This document shows, piece after piece, positions 1 to 7,282 of a DNA stretch of 64,000 nucleotides. Every line of letters starts with the position of its first letter. Within the stretch, counting starts at the first letter, position 1. The notes under the pieces were generated by a model. It searched no databases. It was not told the origin of the DNA and saw nothing but the letters and a program-made list of their open reading frames with translations. The translations under genes and the position numbers were made by a program. This DNA comes from Bryobacterales bacterium (GTDB taxonomy: Bacteria; Acidobacteriota; Terriglobia; Bryobacterales; Bryobacteraceae), in assembly GCA_003167495.1 (NCBI GenBank), contig PMSX01000342.1:46034-110033 (forward strand), written 5' to 3'.

Positions 1-1664
1 AGAATTATCAGAACGACGGCGATAGCATTTACCGTTTGTTCTACGACACGGTAAAAGGCGGCGATTTTCGCGCGCGCGAAGCGAATGTATATCGCCTGGC
101 ACAGTTGAGCGTGCAGATTATCGACCAGTGCGTCGCACAAGGCGTGCCGTTCGCTCGCGAATATGGCGGCACCTTGACAAACCGCTCGTTTGGCGGGGCG
201 CAAGTGTCCCGCACGTTTTATGCACGCGGGCAGACAGGCCAACAGCTCTTGCTGGGCGCCTATCAGGCGCTCGAGCGGCAAGTCGACGCCGGCAGCGTTA
301 CGATGTTCCCCCGCATGGAAATGCTGGATCTGATTGTGGTGGACGGCGTGGCGCGCGGCATTGTGACGCGCAACCTCGTGACGGGCAAACTGGAAGCGCA
401 CATTGCGCATGCGGTGATTTTGGCCACTGGCGGGTACGGCAACGTTTACTATCTTTCAACGAACGCCAAAGGGTCGAACGCAACCGCTATCTGGCGGGCG
501 TATAAGCGTGGGGCGCTGTTTGCGAATCCATGCTTTACGCAGATCCATCCGACCTGCATTCCGGTGTCGGGCGATTATCAATCGAAGCTGACGCTGATGA
601 GCGAATCGCTGCGCAACGATGGACGGATTTGGGTGCCGCGTAAGGCGGGCGACAAGCGTGCGCCGGACCAGATTGCCGATGCCGAACGCGATTATTTCTT
701 GGAGCGGCGTTATCCGAGCTTTGGCAATCTGGTGCCGCGCGATGTGGCTTCGCGCAACGCCAAGGCGGTTTGCGATGAAGGCCGCGGAGTCGGTGAGACG
801 GGGCTGGGCGTCTATCTGGATTTTGCCGATTCGATCAAACGGCTCGGGAAACATGTCGTTGAAGAGCGCTACGGCAACCTGTTTGAGATGTATCAACGCA
901 TTACCGATGAAGATCCCTACAAAGTACCCATGCGGATCTATCCCGCGATTCACTACACGATGGGCGGGCTGTGGGTGGATTACAACCTGCAAAGCACGAT
1001 TCCCGGCCTCTTTGTGCTGGGTGAGGCCAATTTTTCAGACCATGGGGCGAACCGGCTGGGCGCGAGCGCACTCATGCAGGGACTAAGTGACGGCTATTTC
1101 GTGGTTCCCTATACGCTGGGCAATTACCTTGCGACGGCAAAACTAGCCCCGGTTGCTGATTCACATGCGGATGTATCCAATGCGCTGAGAAGCGTTGAGC
1201 AGAGCGTTCAGAAGCTGCTTGCCATTAAAGGCAAACGCACGGTCGATTCGTTTCATAAAGCGTTAGGCAAGATTGTTTGGGAATATTGCGGCATGTCGCG
1301 TACGGCGGAAGGATTGACGGCGGCAATCAGCAAGATACGGCAGTTGCGCGATGAGTTCTGGACGAATGTAACGGTGCCCGGCAGCGGGGCGGATTTGAAC
1401 CAAAGCCTGGAAAACGCGGGACGGGTGGCCGATTTCTTTGAACTGGCCGAGTTGATGTGTATAGACGCGCGCGACCGAAACGAATCCTGCGGCGGCCATT
1501 TCCGCGAAGAGCATCAGACGCCGGAAGGCGAAGCGCAGCGCGACGACGAACGCTATTCATATGTCGCCGCCTGGGGTTACAAAGGCTACGGCAACTTTCC
1601 TGAACTCTCCAGAGAACCACTCGAGTTTGAATACGTGCATCCAAGCCAGAGGAGCTACAAGTAA
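1..1664 (+). CDS. sdhA: Succinate dehydrogenase/fumarate reductase flavoprotein subunit, 5' end outside the window
   Basis: FAD-binding catalytic subunit of complex II, oxidising succinate to fumarate (or the reverse) at the cytoplasmic face of the membrane. The reading frame is open to the first base of the window (the codons before the TTG at 36 read Asn-Tyr-Gln-Asn-Asp-Gly-Asp), so the start and the N-terminal FAD-binding Rossmann part lie upstream. Visible are the substrate-binding segment with HPT (about residue 170 of the visible part), the Arg-rich 'PRDVASR' active-site region, the 'HYTMGGLWVD' block and 'GEANFSDHGANRLGASAL' near the FAD. The C-terminal helical domain ends with 'CGGHFREEHQTPEGEAQRDD', typical of the long B. 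subtilis-type SdhA. The stop codon overlaps the sdhB start by one base (TAATG), so the two are translationally coupled. The membrane anchor sdhC is presumably upstream and unseen. Confidence 0.95.
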   Translation, partial: NYQNDGDSIYRLFYDTVKGGDFRAREANVYRLAQLSVQIIDQCVAQGVPFAREYGGTLTNRSFGGAQVSRTFYARGQTGQQLLLGAYQALERQVDAGSVTMFPRMEMLDLIVVDGVARGIVTRNLVTGKLEAHIAHAVILATGGYGNVYYLSTNAKGSNATAIWRAYKRGALFANPCFTQIHPTCIPVSGDYQSKLTLMSESLRNDGRIWVPRKAGDKRAPDQIADAERDYFLERRYPSFGNLVPRDVASRNAKAVCDEGRGVGETGLGVYLDFADSIKRLGKHVVEERYGNLFEMYQRITDEDPYKVPMRIYPAIHYTMGGLWVDYNLQSTIPGLFVLGEANFSDHGANRLGASALMQGLSDGYFVVPYTLGNYLATAKLAPVADSHADVSNALRSVEQSVQKLLAIKGKRTVDSFHKALGKIVWEYCGMSRTAEGLTAAISKIRQLRDEFWTNVTVPGSGADLNQSLENAGRVADFFELAELMCIDARDRNESCGGHFREEHQTPEGEAQRDDERYSYVAAWGYKGYGNFPELSREPLEFEYVHPSQRSYK

Positions 1665-2449
1665 TGCAGATCAAATTGAAAATCTGGCGGCAAAAGAATG
1701 CGAGCGAACGCGGCAAGTTTGCCCCGTATCAGGTGGAGGCGCATCCGGACATGTCGATGCTGGAATGCCTGGATGTGCTGAACCAAACCTTGACCGAGCA
1801 GGGCGAAGAACCGGTGGCGTTCGAGCACGATTGCCGCGAAGGAATTTGCGGCTCGTGCGGGTTCATGATCAACGGCGTGGCTCACGGCCCGCTGCCGGCA
1901 ACCACTGTGTGCCAACTCACCATGCGGCATTTCAAAGAGGACCAGGAACTGGTTATTGAGCCATGGCGCGCCAAAGCCTTTCCATTGATCAAAGATTTGG
2001 TTGTCGACCGGCGCGCCTTCGATCGAATCATCGCCTCCGGCGGATATATTTCTGTTCCCACTGGTAGTGCGCCGGACGGCAACGCGATTCCGATTGCGAA
2101 GGAAGCGGCCGACGTGTCAATGGACGCGGCGGCCTGTATTGGTTGCGGAGCATGTGTCGCAGCTTGTCCGAACGCGTCGGCGGCTTTGTTCACAGGCGCC
2201 AAGATGACGCACCTGGGCGTTTTGCCGCAAGGTGAACCGGAGCGTCATCTGCGCGCGTTGCGCATGGTGACACAGATGAATGAGGAAGGCTTCGGCGGCT
2301 GCACAAACATCGGCGAGTGCACGGGCGTTTGTCCGAAGGCGATTCCGCTGGGCGTAATCGCTCGCATGAATCAGGATTATCTAACCGGCAGTTGGGTGGA
2401 ACGTAACAAGACAGTAACTATCCTGACGCCAGTTACCGACTGGAGTTAA
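1664..2449 (+). CDS. sdhB: Succinate dehydrogenase/fumarate reductase iron-sulfur subunit
   Basis: Electron-transfer subunit of complex II, passing electrons from the flavin to the quinone site. The 261-aa protein has an N-terminal ferredoxin domain with the [2Fe-2S] motif Cys57-x4-Cys62-x2-Cys65 and Cys83. A C-terminal domain follows with Cys158-x2-Cys161-x2-Cys164-x3-Cys168 and a further Cys cluster near residues 212-226 (GGCTNIGECTGVCP) for the [4Fe-4S] and third cluster. Length fits the family. The ATG overlaps the sdhA stop codon. A redoxin gene follows after 9 nt, so all three are probably co-transcribed. Identification is firm; whether the enzyme works as SDH or FRD cannot be told from this subunit. 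Confidence 0.95.
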   Translation: MQIKLKIWRQKNASERGKFAPYQVEAHPDMSMLECLDVLNQTLTEQGEEPVAFEHDCREGICGSCGFMINGVAHGPLPATTVCQLTMRHFKEDQELVIEPWRAKAFPLIKDLVVDRRAFDRIIASGGYISVPTGSAPDGNAIPIAKEAADVSMDAAACIGCGACVAACPNASAALFTGAKMTHLGVLPQGEPERHLRALRMVTQMNEEGFGGCTNIGECTGVCPKAIPLGVIARMNQDYLTGSWVERNKTVTILTPVTDWS

Positions 2450-2458
2450 AGGCACAGT

Positions 2459-3019
2459 ATGTCACGCACGGAATCGGCGATGTTGGAACTCGGTACGCTT
2501 GCGCCCGATTTCGCGCTGCCGGACGTAGTGAGCGGGCGGACGATCGGCCTGTTCAGCGACTTTGCCGATAAAGAGGCGCTGCTCGTGATGTTCATCTGCG
2601 CGCACTGTCCGTACGTAATGCACGTGCAAGACGAAATCGCGCAGCTGGGCCGGGATTACGCGGCGAAGCCGGTTGGCGTCGTGGCGATTTCATCGAATGA
2701 TGCGAAAGCTTATCCGGACGATTCGCCGGACGCCCTGCGCAGGCAGGCCGCGAACCTGGGCTTTACATTCCCGTATTGCTACGACGAAAGCCAGGATGTG
2801 GCGCGAGCGTACAGGGCTGCCTGCACTCCTGAGTTTTATGTCTTCAATCGCGAGCGCAAGCTGGTCTACCGCGGGCAACTGGATGACAGCCGGCGCAACA
2901 CACCGACACCAGTGACCGGCCGGGATGTGCGCGCAGCCATCGACAACACGCTCGCGGGATTGCCTGTCAATCCGGAGCAACGGCCCAGCGTTGGCTGCAA
3001 CCTTAAGTGGCGCACTTAG
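2459..3019 (+). CDS. Thioredoxin-fold redoxin (AhpC/TSA-like) with CAHC motif
   Basis: Predicted 186-aa cytoplasmic redoxin. It opens with the AhpC/TSA-type segment 'APDFALPDVVSG' and carries a CxxC redox motif, Cys47-Ala-His-Cys50, in 'MFICAHCPYVMHVQDE'. The cis-Pro region is 'CTPEFYVF', and the C-terminus ends with the 'SVGCNLKW' block typical of this thioredoxin-family group. There is no signal peptide. A clear paralogue of this domain forms the N-terminal half of the protein at 5998-7125. It starts 9 nt after sdhB with 'aaagg' upstream and is likely in the same operon. The partner proteins and exact reductase or peroxidase role are not evident. Confidence 0.82.
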   Translation: MSRTESAMLELGTLAPDFALPDVVSGRTIGLFSDFADKEALLVMFICAHCPYVMHVQDEIAQLGRDYAAKPVGVVAISSNDAKAYPDDSPDALRRQAANLGFTFPYCYDESQDVARAYRAACTPEFYVFNRERKLVYRGQLDDSRRNTPTPVTGRDVRAAIDNTLAGLPVNPEQRPSVGCNLKWRT

Positions 3020-3054
3020 CCTCACTTTCGCAACGCTGAATGCGCGTCTGTTTC

Positions 3055-5205
3055 CTACTGGCCTTCTGGTCTGAACTCGAACACAATCGTGTGATCGCTT
3101 TCGACGTGTTGGCCGCGCAATGTTGCGGGTTGGAACGTCCACTGCTTGGCCGCGGTGGTAGCCGCTGAACCAAGTTGGCCCTTCACGTTAGGATTTGTCA
3201 AATGGGCCGCTTTCACGTGGCCGTTTGTATCGATGCGCACTTCCACTTCCACGCGCGTCACCTCGCTGATTAGACCCGGCGTCAGACTGTGTCTGTCTGG
3301 CATCACCTGCAGCAGAACCTTTGGTCCAATAAAGTCCAAGGTCTTGGAGTCGGGCGGCGCTGCCGGTTGTTGCGTTTGTGGCGTCGGCGCCGCGGGTTTG
3401 TTCTCAGGCAGGTTCGGGTCCCAACCGCTGATAGACGTGTTGCTCGTCAGAGGCGTGGTGACATTGTTGCTACTAGCGGGAAGCGGCCGTGATGCCGCTG
3501 TCTTGGGCGTCGTCACCTGTGGAGGAATCACGGGCACGCTCTGCCGCGCGGTTTGTGCCGGTTGCTGCGCTGGATGTTCCGCCGGCTTATTGGCGGGGTT
3601 CTCAACGGTGATTGGCAGCGGCGGAATCAACGCCGGATGATTCGCTTTTTTGGATGCCGCAGTGACCGGCTGGGCCGCGTTGTTCGTGTGCGCCTGCATC
3701 GGCGCTGTTGTCGGGGAAACGATCTGGTTCGCTGGCGCAGCCGGCAACGGTATTGTGCTCTCTACCGGACTGGATCCCGTCGGAGGAGAATTCGACAAAT
3801 CGAGTGCCGGCTTGTTATCGCTCGGCACCGGCATTGTTGCGTCCACCACGCGCAACCTTCCGAGCGCCATCGACTGATCGGCTCCGTATACCCTCAGCTC
3901 GAAGGTGACATCGCCGCTCACAGGCGTGTATTTTACCTCTCCATCGGCAACCTGACTTGCATCAAGCTTTCTTTCAAAATGCCTGGGACCGTCGCTCACA
4001 GCCAGCACTGCGCCGTTAGACGCAGCCACCACGGGATTTCTGCGGTTCCAGCTGATCCACAAGCTGTCGCCGTGGCTCGCGGCGCGCAATTCCACATCGC
4101 TACCGGGGAACAAAATTTTCATCACCTGGCTAATTTTGCCATCGCTGCCTCCGGCACTCTTAACCGCCAGGAAAGCGAACGTTAACCCTGAAAACACGAT
4201 AAAAACCAAGGCCGTTGAGAGCCAAGGCAATCCGGACTTTGGCCTGCGCTTTGGGATAAGCACCGGCAAGCCGCTAATTTCGGGTGCCGGCTTAGGGCGT
4301 GGCGCGCGATTGACGTCGTAAGGCACAATCGCCTCCACCGCAGTTCCCGTAGCCGTTGGCGGCGTCGGCACGGCGCGGGAGGCAGATGGCGCTGGAGCCG
4401 AGGAGGAAGGCTCGGTGTCGGACCCGCGAAATAAGGTTCGCGACTCAAACGATCGTGTCGCCGTTCCGCTCGGCGGCGGCAGCGGCAAATCCTCCGGGTA
4501 CACATCGTCCGAATGTCGTCCCGGCAGCAGCGAAAGAATAGCGCGCTTGGCGTTATCGGCGATCTTCTTCCACTCTTGCCTGCGCTCGCGGCCTTCCGAG
4601 ACGCTGTAAGTGCGCAAGTACAAATCGTCGTTCATCCTCATCCGCATCACCAGGTCAAGGGGCTGGCTGACGTGCCGTAGTTCGGTGGACAAACGAACTG
4701 AACTCCAGCGGTAATCCTCGGTGGTGAGTCTGCTGCTTTCCACTGCCGCGTACAACTCGGTTGTAATCTGCGTTTCGCCTTCGCGCCACACAATCAGCCC
4801 GATATCCTCGCTGTTCTTGAAGTGCCGGTTGTGAAATTCAACATCGCTGTTGATCAACCCGCCGCCGCCGCGCAGGGAGAACCATCCTAGCAATTTGTAT
4901 GCCGCGAACTCGGGGTCTTCGTTCGCTAGCATCATCGCCACTGTGAACGCTTTTTCCATGCGTTCCCGGCGCGCCAGATCTGAGCGCGGTCCGGAGGAAT
5001 CTTTAAAAGTCTTCAGCGCCTCGACGACAAGCGTTCCTTCTTGGGCCCTGCCGAAGAGAAGGCCGCTAATCTCTGTTTGGGCATGAGTCTTGTCCTTCAG
5101 CGCGCGCGCGAGTTCGCAGACTGCTTCCACTAAATACGGCGCCAATCTGACCATCAGCGCTCTGCTGCGAGTCGGACTGGCAACGCTAGAACTGGCAACA
5201 CTCAT
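3055..5205 (-). CDS. Membrane protein with degenerate MPN/JAB-like N-domain and TonB-type C-domain
   Basis: 716 aa. Residues 17-185 resemble an MPN/JAB domain: 'EISGLLFGR' (Glu45) matches the E-x-G-G-x-L-x-G strand, and 'LLGWFSLRGGGGLINSD' (107-121) matches the GWYHSH-x(n)-S-x-x-D block. The two metal-binding His of HxH are replaced (Ser-Leu-Arg at 110-112), so metallo-isopeptidase activity is unlikely. Residues 230-325 are a Pro/Ser-rich linker, 327-348 a single transmembrane helix, and 440-620 a long Pro/Thr/Ala/Gln-rich periplasmic stretch. Residues 628-716 look like a TonB C-terminal domain ('EVRIDTNGHVKAAHLTN...AAKQWTFQPATLRG'). Topology would be cytoplasmic MPN-like, one TM, periplasmic TonB_C. 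It is convergent with the sdh-redoxin operon. Function unknown; energy transduction to a TonB-dependent receptor or a sensory role are possible. Confidence 0.72.
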   Translation of the reverse strand: MSVASSSVASPTRSRALMVRLAPYLVEAVCELARALKDKTHAQTEISGLLFGRAQEGTLVVEALKTFKDSSGPRSDLARRERMEKAFTVAMMLANEDPEFAAYKLLGWFSLRGGGGLINSDVEFHNRHFKNSEDIGLIVWREGETQITTELYAAVESSRLTTEDYRWSSVRLSTELRHVSQPLDLVMRMRMNDDLYLRTYSVSEGRERRQEWKKIADNAKRAILSLLPGRHSDDVYPEDLPLPPPSGTATRSFESRTLFRGSDTEPSSSAPAPSASRAVPTPPTATGTAVEAIVPYDVNRAPRPKPAPEISGLPVLIPKRRPKSGLPWLSTALVFIVFSGLTFAFLAVKSAGGSDGKISQVMKILFPGSDVELRAASHGDSLWISWNRRNPVVAASNGAVLAVSDGPRHFERKLDASQVADGEVKYTPVSGDVTFELRVYGADQSMALGRLRVVDATMPVPSDNKPALDLSNSPPTGSSPVESTIPLPAAPANQIVSPTTAPMQAHTNNAAQPVTAASKKANHPALIPPLPITVENPANKPAEHPAQQPAQTARQSVPVIPPQVTTPKTAASRPLPASSNNVTTPLTSNTSISGWDPNLPENKPAAPTPQTQQPAAPPDSKTLDFIGPKVLLQVMPDRHSLTPGLISEVTRVEVEVRIDTNGHVKAAHLTNPNVKGQLGSAATTAAKQWTFQPATLRGQHVESDHTIVFEFRPEGQ

Positions 5206-5429
5206 AGGTCACCTTCGCTCTCTTATACATAGAAGTCAAACGGAATACCCAGTCTAGCGCCGGCAACAAAGCTGCGCTATATGGTTGGTGCATCCTTAGT
5301 GGCACGAGTTCTCTCCGACACTGCAAAATGGTGCGTTCGGGGCACACGAGCATTCCTACTCCGATCGCAACACTATCTCTATTAGAACATGAGAATGGAC
5401 ATTTTCGACCCACGTTCGTCGATGCTAGT

Positions 5430-5800
5430 ATTCCTTCAAGGACGGGCGAACGATTCATGATTTAGCGTCACCGCCAAACGGAAAAATAGGCGAACGTCAG
5501 CGGTTAGGCTTGCACCCGTCTTTGCGGCTGAAACTCTTCAGGATCATAGAAATAGCGAGGATTGCGCTGAGTGATAAAAGGATTGAGGAAGATGCTTGCT
5601 TCTCTGGGGACGACATATTCTCCAGGCTCGACCTACTCCACCGTCCGGCGGGCGAAGGCTAGTGCTTGGGGAATAAGGCGCAGCCCCTCCTGGAATACGG
5701 CCGAGGTGTAGGGCAAAACTTGGCAGGTCTTCCAAGCAGGCCGTCGGTTGGCCAAGACCGAATCGAGCTCCTCATAAAGCGATTCGCGCAGCAGCGTAGC
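5430..5800 (-). pseudogene. Cytochrome P450 remnant (3' half)
   Basis: The 790-nt stretch 5206-5997 holds no intact gene, but conceptual translation of the minus strand recovers a decayed cytochrome P450. From 5788 downwards one frame reads RESLYEELDSVLANRRP, then PYTSAVFQEGLRLIP (the K-helix ExxR motif, EGLR) and ALAFARRTVE. A TAG stop comes next, then VEPGEYVVP, ASIFLNPFITQRNPRYF and YDPEEFQPQR (the PERF-like motif). After a TAA and a frame change, FPFGGDAKS is followed by TGA where the heme-ligating Cys of FGGxxxxC should be. Downstream of this (about 5410 to 5206) no similarity can be followed. The N-terminal half is missing. Stops, a frameshift and truncation make this a pseudogene. Confidence 0.85.
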
Positions 5801-5997
5801 GATGTGTCTATGAAAGATGCGGAAGTACGAAACGGGACCATAACCGCGCGCAGTGTCGCGGCAGAAAAGTGATCGTGTTGCGGTTGGCGCACCGGCCGAA
5901 AAAGCCTAAAACTTCACGCCCGCGCGGCCAGGAGGAACCGTCATTCCCAGATTGTCGTCTGAATTCCGATAAGATGGCGGTTCAGGAGATATTAACA

Positions 5998-7125
5998 ATG
6001 CTTCGACTCACGATTGGCTTGTTGTTAGCGGTTTTCATGCTGGCGGATGAGCCGCATCCGACACTGGCGGTTGGTTCCGCCGCCCCTGATTTCGCACTGC
6101 CGGGTATCGACGGCAAGACGCACCATTTGAAAGATTACGCAGCGGCGAAGGTATTAGCGATTGTCTTTACATGCAATCATTGCCCCACTGCGCAACTTTA
6201 CGAAGGCCGAATCAAGAAACTGGCGGACGATTATCGCGGTAAAGGTGTGGCGCTGATTGCGATTCAGCCAAACAACCCGAACGCAATCCGGCTGGATGAA
6301 TTGGGCTATACGGATGTGAGCGACAGTTTTGAAGACATGAAAGTGCGCGCAGCGTACCGGCACTTCGATTTTCCATATCTGTATGACGGCGACACGCAAA
6401 CGATCGCACGCGCCTACGGGCCCAAAGCAACACCACACATCTTCATCTTCGACCAGGAACGCAAGCTGCGCTACGAAGGGCGTATTGATAATAGCCAGCG
6501 GGAAAATCTGGTCAAAACGCAGGATGCGCGCAACGCGATTGACGCTTTATTGGCGGGAAATGCGCCGCCGGTCGACCATACAGGCGTGTTTGGTTGTTCC
6601 ACCAAGTGGATGGCGAAAGAAGCGGCGCGGCTCGAAGAGTTAAAGCGCATTGAAGCCGAGCCCGTGACTGTCGATTCGATTTCGGCGGACCAATTGAAGA
6701 AGCTGCGCGTAAACGGAACCGGCAAGGTGATGCTGGTGAATTTCTGGGCAACCTGGTGCGGCCCATGTGTGCACGAATTTCCCGCGCTCGAGACAACCTA
6801 TCAAATGTACAGGCACCGGGATTTCGATATGGTGATGGTTTCCACTAACATGCCCGATGAAAAGCCAGGTGTGTTGAAGATGCTGCAACGGCAACATGCG
6901 ACGGGCCAGAATTATGTTTTTGGATCGGACGACACCTATGCGCTACAGGCGGCGTTTGACCCGAAATGGGATGCACCCGTGCCATACACGGTGGTGTTGT
7001 CGCCCGAAGGAAAGATTATCTATCAGGAGTTGGGCGAAGTCGATATTTTGAAGTTGCGGCGCGTGATTTTGGGGAATTTGCCGGATCCCGATTACATTGG
7101 CCACCGTGCGTATTGGGCGAAGTAG
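5998..7125 (+). CDS. Tandem redoxin: AhpC/TSA-like domain fused to a TlpA-like thioredoxin domain
   Basis: The frame is open from 5869, but the ATG at 5998 has an AGGAGA ribosome-binding site at 5984-5989 and starts a hydrophobic leader (MLRLTIGLLLAVFML), so I take that start (375 aa, exported). Residues 22-200 form a redoxin with Cys59-Asn-His-Cys62, ending in 'GVFGCSTKW', closely like the protein at 2459-3019. Residues 222-375 are a second thioredoxin fold of TlpA/ResA type with WATWC254-G-P-C257. Such proteins usually act in the periplasm on thiol/disulfide exchange, for example cytochrome c maturation. Two redox domains in one chain suggest internal electron relay, which is inference. Confidence 0.85.
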   Translation: MLRLTIGLLLAVFMLADEPHPTLAVGSAAPDFALPGIDGKTHHLKDYAAAKVLAIVFTCNHCPTAQLYEGRIKKLADDYRGKGVALIAIQPNNPNAIRLDELGYTDVSDSFEDMKVRAAYRHFDFPYLYDGDTQTIARAYGPKATPHIFIFDQERKLRYEGRIDNSQRENLVKTQDARNAIDALLAGNAPPVDHTGVFGCSTKWMAKEAARLEELKRIEAEPVTVDSISADQLKKLRVNGTGKVMLVNFWATWCGPCVHEFPALETTYQMYRHRDFDMVMVSTNMPDEKPGVLKMLQRQHATGQNYVFGSDDTYALQAAFDPKWDAPVPYTVVLSPEGKIIYQELGEVDILKLRRVILGNLPDPDYIGHRAYWAK

Positions 7126-7152
7126 GAGAGTGCTCGGCCGCGCTATATTGGT

Positions 7153-7199
7153 GTAGGCACGTCGGGTGCCTCCGTGTCCGCGGGCAAGGCCGAGCCTAC
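7153..7199. repeat. Intergenic palindromic element
   Basis: The 157-nt gap between the redoxin and ankyrin genes contains an imperfect palindrome. GTAGGC at 7153 pairs with GCCTAC at 7194-7199, and a nested hairpin GGCAC-GTCGG-GTGCC lies inside. It has no T-run, so it is not a classical terminator. It may be a REP-like dispersed element or an mRNA-end structure. Evidence is only base complementarity. Confidence 0.4.
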
Positions 7200-7282
7200 C
7201 GATCTCGATCTCTTCTGCAAGTGTGTCAATCTTCTTTCAGCCCGTGACGCGGACGCCGGGCAAACAATGAGAGGAGATTGTC

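Noticed and set aside
5458..5462. TGA at the heme-Cys position of the P450 remnant as a second selenocysteine codon
   Set aside because: The same frame set has a TAG, a TAA, a frameshift and no N-terminal half, so this is ordinary pseudogene decay; no SECIS-like hairpin was noted after it.
5666..5872. 68-codon plus-strand ORF and the overlapping minus-strand ORFs in the 5.2-6.0 kb gap
   Set aside because: They overlap the P450 pseudogene and have no features of their own.
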